DNA of 64,000 nt from Vandiemenella viatica. Its lineage: Eukaryota > Arthropoda > Insecta > Orthoptera > Morabidae. The notes beneath the pieces were generated by a model, which worked only from the letters and a program-made list of their open reading frames with translations, was not told where the DNA came from and searched no databases. This document shows positions 46,484 through 58,430 of this stretch, piece by piece (within the stretch, counting starts at the first letter, position 1; every line of letters begins with the position of its first letter). The translations under genes and the position numbers were made by a program. The DNA lies in assembly GCA_031002005.1 (NCBI GenBank), contig CM061914.1, positions 13,192,148 to 13,256,147 on the forward strand. Reading direction: 5' to 3'.

Positions 46484-49303
46484 AATAACAACACTTAATG
46501 AGAGAATTGTGATTGCTAATCTGTACTTTCAATATGGTGACGAAATAGATGGATACCTTGAAAAAATGAGGGAAATCAAAGAAGCAATGGGAAACAGACC
46601 AGTAGTGTATACAATGGATGCCAATGCTAAATCTCCCCTCTGGCATAGTAAGATCAGGGATGAGCGAGAAATATCATTAGAGCAGACTATTTTCGAACTA
46701 AATCTGGACGTTATGAATAAACCATTTAATCCCTACACATTTCAAAATAGAGTTGGTGCAGCAACAAACATAGATGTAACATTAGCAAATGGGAAAGCTT
46801 TCTGAATAGTCCAAAACTGGAAGGTAGGGCAAATTCTAACAACGTCAGACCATAACGTCATCTATTTCTCCTTATCCAATGCCCAAGAGCAAGATATGAC
46901 AGAAGAATGTTGGTCATATTCCTATAAAACAGACTGGAACCTATTAAGAAGATCCTTTCAAATACCAGCACTGTCACACATGTCAGATAAAGTTGACTTA
47001 AAGGCAATAGAACTGACGAATGCGATACAACATGCCATGAGGGTATCAATAGTGCAAAAGAGAAAGCTCAATGATAAAAGATGTATTCTGTGGAATGATA
47101 CACTTCAGAGGTTAAGGACAAAAGTTAGGAGAACTCGAAGGCACTACCACCATGCTAAAACTGCCGCTGAACGTAGCTGGACATGGGATCAGTACAGATC
47201 AGCGAAAGCTGAGTACCAACAGAAACTTCAGAATGTTAGACTAACCAGCTGGGAGACATACCTAAGCAAAAACTTGGTATTAAACCCATGGGGACTTCCG
47301 TACAAGCTAGATGCGCAGAAGGTAAATCACCTACCATTTTTTCTACACTCAGGAAAGGAGAAGGAAGTATGACAAGCAGTTGGCAGGAATCGGCAAAACT
47401 TCTCATGAAAACGCTCTTGCCGGACGACCAGCAGGAGTCCGATTCTGAGGAACACAAGCTTACAAGGCAACTAATGAATAACGAATATGAAAATGACATG
47501 GTGGTTCTACCATTCGCTCAAGAGGAAGTAAGTACCGCAATAAACACGCTGAAGAGAAATAAAGCACCAGGACCTGATGGGATAACAGCAGAAGTGGTGC
47601 AACCCCTAAGTCAGCAAATAGTTCCTTACCTTACCGAATTGCTGAACGCCTGCCTACTGCAGGGAAGGATACCCCATTGTTGGAAAACATTGAGCATAAA
47701 AATTATAAGGAAAGGTGAAGATAAGGACCCTACATAACCAAAGTCCTACAGACCAATTTTCCTACTAAATACATTTGGGAAAAATCAAGAAAAATTACCA
47801 TGTAAAAGAATTATTGAAGAGTATGAATCAGCAGCAGCTCGGCTTCCGGAAAGGCAGGTCGATAGAGGATGCAATAAATGAAGCTCAGCGTATAGTCTAC
47901 TCGACAAACAAAAAATATGTCATTGGCATATGTATCAACATTTTTGGCGCCTTTGATAATTTATGGTGGCCGAGTATTTTCACCTGACTAAGGGAGTTAG
48001 AATGTCCACGAGTGTTGTATGAGAGCTTCAAAGACTACTGTAACGGAAGAACTGCAACGCTTCACAGTTCTGGTCAGCAACTGACAAAACATCTCACAAA
48101 AGGATGTCCACAAGGTTCAGTCTGTGGCCCAGAATTCTGGGATATTGCTCTCGAACCTGTCCTTAACAGACTCATGGGTCTGGCAGAGCTTGAAGGTATC
48201 GTTGCCTTCAGAGATGATATTTTGCTACTAGTTGGAGGAAATAATAGACGAGAGATCAAGACAAACACCAAAGAAATAATGAAAGTAATGGAATGCTGGT
48301 GTAAACAAGTTATGCTCCAGCTAACACCAACAAAAACCCAATACATTTTGATGAAAGGAACACTGAAACGCAACCCCACTGTGAAGCTTGGAGAAAATTC
48401 CATTAAAAGGCGCAAAACAGTAAGATACTTAGGGGTTGTTCTGGATGAACATAGGAATTTTAAAGATCACATTAATTATATATGCCAAAGAATGACTGCA
48501 GCAATGAATAAAATAATTAGCATTGGGCAAAGAAGATTTCTAATACCACTGCCGACTATAAGGCTATATCATGGTGCTATTACCACAGCTATTGCAAGTT
48601 ATGGTGCAAGCATATGGGCACATAGGTTAATATTGGTTAAACCTGCAAGGGATATCAGACGAATGCAACGAGGAATTCTCTTGCGTCTTACAGGCGCATT
48701 CGGAAGTACCCCAACTGATGCACTTACAGTCATTCTCGGAATATGTCCTTCAGATCTGGAAATAAGAAAAAGAGCAGCATGTTACTGACTACGAAAAGGA
48801 AACTTAGACAAGATAACAGAAATCCTGGGTCAAGTGGCTTCCAAGTAGGAAGACATGAAAAATTGTATTTTGAATGAATGGCAACAGCAGTGGAACAATT
48901 TGGAAACAGGAAGGAGAGTATTTGAAATTCTTCCTGACATCAGAGAGAGGATACGTATGAAGCACTTCAATCCATCCCGAGGGTTAATACATTTCCTCAC
49001 CGGTCATGGACTGTATCTCCATAGGATCAATAGGACAGAGAATGATCTATGTGCATGTGCAGATCTCCAGGAACACCTGAACATAAACTGTTTGAATATG
49101 TAATTATGTTTGAATATGCTTTAGCTGATGAAATCAAACAGTACAGAGTGAAGCTCACGGGGAAAAATATCACGGAAATTCTAAAAGACAACCTCCTCTT
49201 AAATGAACTCGACAAGCTGGCAGATGCTGTGTCAGATGCAGCAAGGGAGCGGTATCGGCTTCAGCATAGCCAGCAACCTGCCGGAACACAGCAAACCATT
49301 TAA
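46212..49303 (+). pseudogene. R1-like LINE ORF2 (AP endonuclease, reverse transcriptase), broken
   Basis: Endonuclease at 46212-46805: VAQLNGKRTEAVLLEV, DILCLQEPYTS, ANLYFQYGDEIDGY, TMDANAKSPLWHS and VGAATNIDVTLANGKAF. RT follows in pieces: NKAPGPDGITAEVV, QLGFRKGRSIEDAI, INIFGAFDNLWWPS, then LTKGCPQGSVCGPEFWDI (48012-48788). The block usually written YADD reads AFRDDILLL, so both Asp remain but the preceding residue is unusual. Then come VRYLGVVLDEHRNFKDHI and GASIWAH. The GCPQGS.CGP.FW block is the R1-group signature. A C-terminal CACADLQEHLNINC Cys region lies near 49050. Frame breaks occur near 46804, 47372, 47737, 47987 and 48788. Confidence 0.87.
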
Positions 49304-49682
49304 GGAATGAGACAAGATACTCTAAACGAACGAGATACAAACAACTAAGTGGAACGCTGATGCGGCAAGTGTGGCTTCAGGAATTTACTGAAGCTTATTC
49401 TTCAACGGATGCCAGCGTTAAATGAACTTTTGAAAACTCAATATGTTTAGTTATTTAGTATTAGTAGGCTACTAACAGTTTTTACTAACAGGTTGATAAT
49501 TTACAGTGTGTAGTAAAAATAGTTAATTATTTGTAACATTTTTGTAGTATATAGGATTAGTGTTTATTTTACAGAATTATGTTTAGGATAAATTTTATTA
49601 CAGTATTAAGGAATAACGGTTTGCTGTAGATCCTAGAGAACGAACCATCTGAATGTACAGGTAAATAAATAAATAAAAAAAG
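49304..49682 (+). other. R1-like LINE 3' UTR and A-rich tail
   Basis: Non-coding AT-rich stretch ending in AAAT units and A7 immediately before the right target duplication. Confidence 0.8.
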
Positions 49683-49695
49683 GTTTCAAAGTTAG
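49683..49695. repeat. Target-site duplication of the R1-like LINE, right copy
   Basis: GTTTCAAAGTTAG, exact copy of 43535-43547. PLE coding sequence resumes in the same frame order after it (FKVR on both sides). Confidence 0.95.
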
Positions 49696-49823
49696 AGCTG
49701 TGTTTTCCAGAACACCACCACCCCTTCAGAACTCTGCAGATGGGAACTAGCCCACCAACATATCCTTGACATCAGACACACCCCTGGCCTAAACCTACGT
49801 TAAACCTGTCACTTGCTAACTTT

Positions 49824-49825
<2 letters not shown>
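49696..49825 (+). mobile_element. Penelope-like element B, 3' end after the LINE insertion
   Basis: Continues the GIY-YIG C-terminus (FSRTPPPLQNSADGN, then DIRHTPGLNLR-like), corresponding to PLE A1's final QPPGLNLR. It runs into the (CA)n repeat at 49826. Confidence 0.8.

Positions 49826-49876
<51 letters not shown>
49826..49876. repeat. (CA)n microsatellite between two PLEs
   Basis: About 25 CA units separating PLE B's 3' end from PLE C's truncated 5' end. Confidence 0.95.
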
Positions 49877-49878
<2 letters not shown>

Positions 49879-51710
49879 ATAAGAGATCTAGTTTCTTGAT
49901 CATTCTACCGGCAGACAAGAGCTCAACTATGGTGGTCATGAACCGGTGTGACTATAACAGTGAAGCACTGCGTCAGCTGTCTGACACCAACACTTACCGC
50001 CCCCTCAACCAAGATATATACAGGTTAGTGGACCTCTCCAAGGGCTCACTCCCCATTCTCACTCCTCAGTCCAAAAAAGAACCACGCACACCTTCCCTAT
50101 ACCTGCTTTCTAAAATTCATAAGCCTGGCAACGCAGGACGTCCCATAGTTGCTGTATATGGCTCACCTACTGAGCGTATCTCTGCCCTGGTTGACCAGCC
50201 TCTACAGCCCATTGTCAGCCAGCTTCCCTCCCACATCCAAGACACCAAACACTTCCTCTCTCGACTGGCTACAGTACCCACACCTCTTCCCCCTGACTCC
50301 TTCCTAGTGACGGTTGATGTGACCTCCTTATACACAAATATTCTCCACTGCCATCGGCTCAGCGCCATGGAACACTTTCTAGACCAGCGTCCACCCAATA
50401 GCCTTCCCACCAGATCTTTCCTGATCACCCTGGCCGAACTAATACTAAATAACAACTTTTTTTCATTTGATGGGAAAATTTATCACCAAGTTATCGGCAC
50501 TGCCACGGGCACTCCTATGACTCCCTCATACGCTAACCTCTACCTAGGCCGCCTAGAACAATCATTCATAGCTGAAGACCATCTGAAATCCCTCTTGTGG
50601 GTCAGATTAATTGATGATATTTTCATAATCTGGATCTACAGGGAACACTACCGCTCAGTTTCCTCAATAAACTTAATACATTCAGCTCGCTGAAATTCAC
50701 ATGGACTTAGTCCCATACACAGGCCACTTTCCTGGATGTCGACCTTTCCATCATGAATGGCTACATCAACACAGCTGTCCACATCAAACCCACCAACCTA
50801 CGACAGTACCTTCATTATGATCACTGCCACCCTCATCACATCAAACGCTCTCTCCCCTAAAGCCTAGGCACTCAGGGGAGTCACATTTGTTCCAATCAAC
50901 AGGAACTTCAACAATATGCCAGCAATATCTCTCAAGCCCTGATTTCTCACAATTATTCACCAGATTTAGTTCACAAACAGGTTTCACGTACCACATCTCA
51001 ATCCACTCAACCTATCAACAATCCAAAACCCTCTAAAACCCACCATAGCCCTATTTTGATCACCCGTTACTTCCCAGGCTTGGAATCCGTTAACCGAGTC
51101 TTGAGACGAGGTTACGACTTCCTTCGAGCCTGCCCTGAGATGAGAAACCTCCTTCCTAAAATCCTCCCTCACCCACCCAGAACCTGCTTCAGCAGACCTC
51201 CAAACCTCAACCAACTCTTGGTCCATAAACATGGGTCCCCCAGTCTGCAAGACAGCCCCAAGGTTCATTTCCTTGCAACAGATCCCGTTGCAAATTATAC
51301 AGTATGCACCCTCTTTCCACCACCTTTACCAACCCCGTAACTGGGGAAAGCTTTCCCATCACAGGACTCGCCACTTGTACATCCTCCCACCTCATATACC
51401 AACTCACTTGTAACCATTGCCCAGCCTCCTACATTGGATTCGCAACGAATCCACTGGCCATCAGAATGAATGGACACAGACAATCGGTATACACCGAGAA
51501 CCCTGACCACCCTGTATCGTATCATGCCACCACACATGGTACCAACATTTTTAAAACATGTTTCTCGGTTTGCGCCATCAGAGTACTCTCAGATAAAAGC
51601 AGTATTTCGGAACTTAGAAGGTGGGAACTGGCCAATTAGTACCAACTGGTACCAGACAACCACCAGGTCTAAATTTAAGATAGCACCAATTTTCCTCCCA
51701 CCCATCCCCC
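49877..51710 (+). mobile_element. Penelope-like element C, RT plus GIY-YIG, interrupted at 3' side by provirus
   Basis: It begins inside RT at SFLIILPADKSSTMVVMNR, so it is 5'-truncated. An open 265-codon frame (49896-50693) holds LYLLSKIHKPGNAGRPIVAV, FLVTVDVTSLYTNI, GTPMTPSYANLYLGRLEQS and the catalytic VRLIDDIFIIW. After frameshifts and stops come YFPGLESVNRVLRRGYDFLR, LPKILPHPPRTCFSRPPNL, NPVTGESFPI and YQLTCNHCPASYIGFATNPL (GIY-YIG, 51304-51639) with SELRRWELAN. The RT piece is the best preserved PLE domain in the window. The 3' non-coding tail resumes at 61903, after the provirus. Confidence 0.92.
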
Positions 51711-52775
51711 TATCGCGAAATAATAGCGGGAACACTTAGTTATGTTAAGTGGTGCAAGAAGCAGCAAGTAAACATAAGAGTGTAGGCGTAGGAAAACGCC
51801 GTAGCGATACAAAACCGAAGAAACACGGGATGCTTTTAGGAGAGCAATATGTAGTCAACAAGAGGCAACGCGATAACATTAAAAGTGGAGAAAGCAGAAG
51901 GTCGGAGCGAGGGTGATACGGCTGAGTGTTGACAGGAGCGGAGGATTCCATTAACACGACCCGACCCGGAAGCCTACGTGACAGGAAACACGGAAGGGCA
52001 GATAGGACTGATGCAAGAACGTAAACAAAGCGACCAACACCACAGAATGTTCTAGAAGGTTAAGAGGACACAAATAATGTCGTCATTAAGAAGTATAAAA
52101 GAAGGTGGCCGGGCCACCGAGAGCCAGAGTAGGGCGGAGCAGTAAGAGAGTAGGACCGACCGCCAGAGTGTGGGGTCGGAGCTGACCAGTGTGGGTCATG
52201 GCAGCTATTAGAGGGAGTAGGGCGGAGCAGTAACAGAGCAGGACTGTTAGATTAGGGCAGCAGCAGAGAGTAGGACGGAGAGACAGACTAGTGCAGGACA
52301 CAGTAGTCGCCGTCAGTAGTTCGATGCTCAGTAGCAGTCTTCGATGCTGGTTTAGGACTTAGGGCCTCTGGAGTCTCATGGACGGTAGTCGTAGGGAAAC
52401 TAAACTGGTTAATCCCTATGGGAGATACTTCTCTTACCGAGTTTATTTAAAGTTGATGCGGAGGATCCAGTTCCTGCTGAAGGAATTCCCTGAGTTGGAA
52501 ATGTTGGAGGAGTAGTACCTTGTAGCCACGCACCTCCCTGGGATTTAGGTCTAAAAGAGTTGTATGTCGGTCTTCGTGAGCTGCAAGCTTGGTCGTTATA
52601 ATTCCAACTTGTATGAGTTTTTATTTCTATCAGTACCCTTCCACACCGAGTTCCCTTGTCTGAAAACCAAAATCCACTTATTTTTGAGACTTCTAAAAGG
52701 TAACCTTAGACAGTCTCACCTGCGCTCCCATCTTCCGAACCGCTCGCGGAAGTAAAAGCCAACCAGGACGCAACA
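51711..52775 (+). repeat. 5' LTR
   Basis: Starts TATCGCGAAATAATAGCGGG (the canonical TG has become TA) and ends GGACGCAACA. Four substitutions were seen relative to the 3' LTR: 51712, 51725, 52119 and 52716. A TATAAAAGAAGG box at about 52094 may be the promoter. No primer-binding site was recognised directly downstream. A TTGGTGTCAA stretch lies about 15 bases after the LTR. Confidence 0.95.
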
Positions 52776-53391
52776 TAGCCTAAAAATTTTGGTGTCAATA
52801 GTGTGGGGTTTTGGCCAGTATAGCCACTGTTAGATACTGCTTGACCAAAAGTTAGCCAGGGTTGGCCAAAGGTCAGCATATCAGCGATATAAGGCCACAG
52901 ACTTGAGGAATAGGTGTTTGAAAATTTCTAAGAAATATCAGCCCGAAGTCATAGCCAGACTGACGGCTTGAAAAGCGAAGCCGACTAGGGGAGGTGGCGC
53001 AGTAGGTAAGCGAAAAGAAGAAAGAAGAGGATCCATTTGTCGAGTACGAGAGGGGCCACTCGACAAGAGGAAGAAACCTGCCAGCAGCATCCATAAGACA
53101 ACCAGACGGGTAGCAGCCGCAACGCAGTCGAGGTCAACGAGGGTTGACAACAGCAGCCGCAACCCAGTCGAGGTCAACGAGGGTCGACAACAGCAGCCGA
53201 GACTCAGCCGAAGCCAACAGGGTGAGCCAAGGTATCAACAGGCAGCCGCCGCTAGCATCACGACGCAGCCCCGCAGCTAGCAGCCAAGCGAGCGACGCAT
53301 GACGCAGTCCCGCAGCCAGCAGCCGGACGGGCGACGCACACAGCATCACACAAGAGTCAACACCAGCAGGTGAGAAAGAAAAAGCAGCAGC
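52776..53391 (+). other. Provirus leader with about 40 bp tandem repeats
   Basis: Non-coding 5' leader between LTR and gag. From about 53114 to 53220, roughly 40 bp units recur (AGCCGCAACGCAGTCGAGGT, then CAACGAGGGT(T/C)GACAACAGC), two well preserved and a third diverged. CAG/CGC-rich sequence follows up to the gag start. Confidence 0.75.
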
Positions 53392-54414
53392 ATGCCTAAC
53401 GAAGCAATGTCGGGTAGTCAGAGTGCGCAGTCATCATCTCAGAGGCAGTATATTAGTTTAAATGAAGTCATTAAATTAATTCCTCATTCTTTTGATGGCG
53501 ATAAGGCTCAGTTAAATGAATTTCTGGACAACTGTGATAGTGCTTTTGAACTGGTGGCGCCAGAACAGCATGAGATCTTATTAAAATTTGTTAAAGCCAG
53601 AATAGTAGGGACAGCTAGAGGAAAATTGCTCGTCAGAGATTTGACTACAACTTGGCCGGCAGTTCGTGGGATATTGGTTGAAAACTATGGCTGCAAAAGA
53701 ACGTTAGACTACTATGCATGTAAAATGTTTGCTAGTAGGCAAGAATCATGGGAGAGTATTGCGCAATGGGGTTCGCGCATAGATGCACTCCAGCATCAGT
53801 TTAGGGAAGCCATAAGGGGCGTTATGGCAGAAACGGAATTGGCAGGCAGCATAGCTCTTGTATTAAAATTAGGAAGAGCAGTCTTCATTCAGGGTTTGTA
53901 TGATGACCGAGTGAAAACAATTGTACGGGCTAGGGGAGAATCTATAACCCTATCTGAAGCAGTAGAAATTGCAGCGACTGAAGAAAGTGCGATAGCTTCA
54001 GCAAAAGAAAAACCGGTGTCGCGATATTCCTTCAGGACTCCAAAGGTAGAGAGAAAATCCGTTCCATCCTGTCACAGTTGCGGAAAATTCGGGCATACAG
54101 CCAAGGATTGTCGGGCGAAAAGGCGTGTAAGAATGGTCGAGAAAGAGGACGAACTGGATAAGAAAGCGATAAATGCTTTGCTAGCCCAGGTAAACAAATT
54201 AGAGAAAGAAAACGCTGGTAGAATGATGGAAACACGGCGAGAAACTAGGAGTAGTGTTAGACAAGCGGCGCAAGTGGTACCTGTCAAGAGAAGAATACCG
54301 AGTGTAAGTGAAATCACTTGTTTTAAATGCAATAGAAAGGGGCACTATGCTCGGGAGTGCCGTGAAAATACCGGGGTAGTGAGAAAAAGGGACAATAGAC
54401 CGGTAAACTGTTAA
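53392..54414 (+). CDS. gag: Provirus gag polyprotein, open
   Basis: A 340-codon uninterrupted frame from ATG at 53392 to TAA at 54414. The N-terminal half has a Ty3/gypsy-type capsid region (IPHSFDGDKAQLNEFLDNCD, then a YGCKRTLDYYACKMF stretch). The C-terminal half has two CCHC zinc knuckles, CHSCGKFGHTAKDC (about residues 224-237) and CFKCNRKGHYAREC (about 308-321), separated by a basic/coiled segment. The knuckles package genomic RNA. It is the only intact long frame of the element. The spacing of the two knuckles (about 70 residues) is wide. Confidence 0.9.
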   Translation: MPNEAMSGSQSAQSSSQRQYISLNEVIKLIPHSFDGDKAQLNEFLDNCDSAFELVAPEQHEILLKFVKARIVGTARGKLLVRDLTTTWPAVRGILVENYGCKRTLDYYACKMFASRQESWESIAQWGSRIDALQHQFREAIRGVMAETELAGSIALVLKLGRAVFIQGLYDDRVKTIVRARGESITLSEAVEIAATEESAIASAKEKPVSRYSFRTPKVERKSVPSCHSCGKFGHTAKDCRAKRRVRMVEKEDELDKKAINALLAQVNKLEKENAGRMMETRRETRSSVRQAAQVVPVKRRIPSVSEITCFKCNRKGHYARECRENTGVVRKRDNRPVNC

Positions 54415-54422
54415 GTGGCGTA

Positions 54423-57400
54423 ATGAGGCAGTCATATTGCGCCAGGCCCCCAAAAGTATATAAAGTAGACTGCACAAACAAGAATGAATTTGTCGTAATG
54501 CAATGTGATGGAGCAAAGCATAATCGGATGAAATTTCTGGTAGATAGTGGGGCACAAATCAGCTTAATAAAAAAGGATAGTATACCCAAGGGAGCAAAAA
54601 GGGATACTAGTGAAAAAATTAGAATCAAAGGGATTAGTAACAATATAGTGAATACAGAAGTTCCAAGCCGAAAAGGGTTTGGTACTAAGGCAAAAGTTCT
54701 ATGTGATAGGATCGGACATAGACTTGCCATGTGAAGGCTTGTTAGGAAGGGATTTCCTGGCACAAAATAGGGCCATAATAGATTATGGTGGGAGGACCAT
54801 TGAGATTTGCGGGAAGCGAATTAGCTTGGAAACCGCGCAAGAAGGGCCATTTCAGAAACAACGTGAGATGCGTTGTGGTGGTTCTTGTAGATCGGTAAGG
54901 CAAACAGACGGCTACAAGAATGTTGTGGGTGTCGTAAGGGTTACGTCACCAAATCATGCTCGTCCGTACACTAACGGAACTGTGCGACGGGACGGGAGAA
55001 GTGTCGTAGGGATTACGACGCGAAATGGTGTCTGTCCGTCCACTAACGGATCTGTGCGACGCGACAGGGAAGATGTCGTGAGGATTGCGACATCAGGTGA
55101 AATGTGTCCGCTCACTAAAGGAACTGTGAGACGGGACAGAAGGATTCCGAGGGCACTGGGTGCTGACTCGAAGACGGTAGGCCCCGTGAAAAGGCGAGAA
55201 TGTCCGTCGACTAACGGAATTGTGCGACGTGACGGAAGGTTTTCGAGGGCAGTAGGTGCTGCATCGAAGACAGTAAGCCCGTGAAAGGGCGTAGTAGTTT
55301 AACGAATGCGGAAAAGTCCGACTCGTTAGCAGTAAGATCTGCGTGGCATAAGGATGCGATGGAACGCACCTATGCGGAGGTGGCTAAGACCACAAAGTCA
55401 AAAGCGATCCCAATCGCGAAAAACGGGAGTAAGTGTAGTACTCAACCGAGAGTGGAAGCTGGGAAGGCTCGAAACTCAGAAATAAGAATAGGCCCGCGCG
55501 AGGAAAAAATAGTGAGAGTAAGAGTTACGCTGAAGGATGTATCGGAGGCGATAATCCCGAAGCAGGAAGTAAAACCAGGTCTATTTGTGCCAGAGGCACT
55601 GGTATCCGTGAGAAACGGAGTGTGCATCACAAGTATGCTAATCACTACGGAAGAGGAAGTTAAACTAGAAAACCCCATAGTAGAAGCTGAGAAAGTGCCA
55701 GAAGTAAAAGTAACCCACGTAAGGCAAGTTAGAGTAGAGCGACCGGAGGGCAGATCGCGGTTAAGCAAGCTAAAGGAAAATCTCCGGGTCGATCATTTGA
55801 ACAAAGAAGAGCAAGAAGCCCTATTGGAGATTTGTGCGGCGTATGACATATTCCATTTGCCGGGGGATAGATTAGGTTATACAGAGGCCGTCAAGCATGA
55901 AATTAAACTCCTTCCGGAGGTAGAAGGAAAGATAGTTCGGTTGAGGCCATACCGAATACCGGAGGCGCAAAAAGAAATTTTGCAAGCCGAAATAGATAAA
56001 CTACTACAGGATGACATAGTAGTACCTAGTGAGAGTGCTTGGAATTCGCCGGTACTGATAATACCGAAGAAAATGGATGCAAGCGGTAAACAGAAATGGC
56101 GTGTAGTAATAGACTACCGAAAGCTTAATGATCTTGACAGTAAATAATGTGTTCCCATTGCCGCGAATTGATGAGATATTAGATGGGCTAGGAAAGGCCA
56201 AATATTTCTCGACACTGGACTTAGCGAAAGGATATTATCAGTTCTTATTGGACGAAAAAGATCGGGAAAAGACAGCGTTTAGCACTTCTTATGGACATTA
56301 TGAATTCAAAAGGATGCCTATGGGATAAAAACGGCACCAAATACCTTCCAAAAGTTGATGAACTCTGTGTTAACAGGACTGCACGGTAAGAAAGTGTTCA
56401 TTTATTTGGATGATGTCCTTATTTTTGGATCGTCATTAGAAGAACATAATGTCAGGTTAGAAGATGTTTTCGAAAGACTGAGAAAGTACAACCTCAAGTT
56501 ACAAGTAGACAATGTGAATTTCTACGGAAAGAGGTTACATTTTTGGGACACGTACTCACCGAGGAGGGATTGAAACCTGATCCAAAAAAGGTAGAAGCCG
56601 TGAAACAATACCCACAACCGAGTAATACCAGTCAGTTAAAGGCATTCTTGGGGTTTGAGTGGATACTATCGACGGTTTATTAGTAATTATAGTAAAAATT
56701 GCTAAGCCGTTCTATGAGTTGCTAAAGAAAGGAGTTAAATATATATGGGGAAACGAAACAGGAAGAGGCTTTTCAACAATTGAAGGAAAAATTGTTGAAT
56801 CCTCCCATATTGCAGTATCCCGATTTCACAAAAAGTTTCGTAGTAACCACAGACGCAAGTCAAGATGCGATAGGAGCTGTTTTAAGTCAAGGTACAATTG
56901 GTAAGGACTTACCTGTAGCATATGTATCGAGGACCTTAAACAAGGCAGAAAGAAACTACAGTACTATTGAAAGGGAAATGTTAGCTATCTGTTGGGCGGT
57001 AAAACAATTCAGACCATATTTGTTTGGGAGGAAATTTACCATTTGCACAGACCATAAACCGTTGACGTGGATTAATAGTGTATCAGACCCGTCATCTAGA
57101 TTAATGAAGTTTCGGTTGAAACTCGAGGAGTATGATTAAGAGATCGTGTATAAGAGCGGCAAAAGAAATCAGGTTGCAGACGCTCTTTCGCGAATCCGAA
57201 ACATTAGAGAGACCGATGACGAAAAAAGTGATAATGATGAAGAGAAACTGAAAGTAAAGAAATAGTGGCAGAAAGTGGTACCTCAACTGCTGATAATGAG
57301 AAGGGAACATTATCACCGAAGGCAAATAATAGGGAAGAACTTACTCAGGAAGAGAAGACGAAGATACTAAAGCAGTATCATGAATCGCCAATTGGTGGAC

Positions 57401-58420
57401 ATCAGGGAATAGGTAGGGCCTATGAGAGAATTAGGAAATATTGTAGCTGGGAAGGCATGAAAGCCGACATTGAGCAGTACATTCGCCAGTGCGAAAGCTG
57501 CCAAAAGAATAAGATTACCCAGAGTAAGACAAAGATGCCAATGGAGATAACAAAAACTCCAGAGCATGTATTTGAAAGATGCGACATAGATATCGTAGGT
57601 CCACTACAACAATCAGAAGCAGGAAATAAGTATATACTGACATTTCAGGATGCTTTGACAAAGTTTTTAGTAGCCGAGCTCATAGAACAGCAAGATGCTG
57701 ACACGGTAGCAAGAGTGCTAGTAGAACAGATAATTCTAAGGTTTGGAATACCGTCTATTTTATTAAGTGACATGGGAAGCAATTTTATGGGTGACCTAAT
57801 GAGAAGAATATGTAGGTTGTTACGTATCGAGAAGATTCACACTACAAGTTACCACCCACAAGCGAATGGAGCGTTAGAGAGAACGCATCGTACACTGACA
57901 GAAATGCTGCGGCCATTACATAAATAGAGGTCAAACAGATTGGGATACCTGGATCCCGTATGCAGTGTTTGTTTTTAATACAACACCACACAGTACCACA
58001 GGATATACGCCTCACGAATTATTCTTCGGAAGAATATGTAATATACCGGGAATATTGCAGAAGGAAACCGGCAGAAGTAATATACAACTACGACGATTAT
58101 GTAATCGAATTGAAGAACGGTTTAAGGCAATGCACCAAGAAGCCGCGAGAGGCCGACAGCAAGGCGAAAATAAAAAGCAAAGAAAATTATGACAAGACGC
58201 AAAATCCGGTAGCATTCCACTCCAGGTGATAAAGTTTTGCTATTCGATGAGAGTGTAAGACGGGGACGTTCAAAAATTGGACAGTCAATGGAGAGGTCCA
58301 TATATGGTGGTTGAAACAAAGGACCGAATGTCGTTATACAATTAAAGAAAAATAAATTACGGAAGGTGCATGCAAACCGGCTAAAAGAATTTTTTTTAAA
58401 TTGCAGGGACACTGACAGCA
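54423..58420 (+). pseudogene. pol: Provirus pol (protease, RT, RNase H, integrase), frame-broken
   Basis: Domains in order: aspartic protease with VDSGAQISL (near 54540), then a repeat-rich spacer (54950-55280). RT has AWNSPVLIIPKK, FSTLDLAKGYYQ and IYLDDVLIFG (about 56400). RNase H has VVTTDASQDAIGAVLSQ and FTICTDHKPL (56780-57139). Integrase has an H-H-C-C zinc region (C..C at 57490-57500) and catalytic Asp, Asp and Glu blocks ending ANGALERTH (57265-57927). A GPY/F-like region follows near 58290. Breaks: frame changes between 54679 and 54734, near 55284 and near 56147; a stop at 56328; frame changes near 56573, 56650 and 56780; stops near 57139 and 57927. Not functional as written. Confidence 0.92.
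54950..55285 (+). repeat. In-frame repeat between protease and RT (VRRD repeat)
   Basis: Four imperfect copies of a module read as (C)P.TNG.VRRD.R at about 54962, 55026, 55107 and 55200. At DNA level each includes GTCC..(C/A)ACTAA(C/A)GGA followed by GTG(C/A)GACG.GAC. They sit in the pol frame. The function is unknown to me, and this segment has no counterpart I recognise in other gypsy elements. Confidence 0.85.
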
Positions 58421-58430
58421 ACCCGAGTGA

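Larger units (their letters stand above)
43548..49682 (+). mobile_element. R1-like LINE, full-length 6135 bp insertion in PLE B
   Basis: Bounded by a perfect 13 bp target duplication. The 5' end is GCAAGCAAGATGGCCGACAC and the 3' end is GTAAATAAATAAATAAAAAA. It contains a 5' UTR, a gag-like ORF1 with zinc knuckles, and ORF2 with endonuclease and R1-type RT. It lies in the antisense orientation to nicastrin. R1-type elements in insects are often site-specific in rDNA. This copy is inside another transposon. Confidence 0.93.

Noticed and set aside
52776..52800. Defined primer-binding site for the provirus
   Set aside because: No clear tRNA 3'-end complement immediately follows the 5' LTR. A TTGGTGTCAA stretch nearby is too weak to assign.
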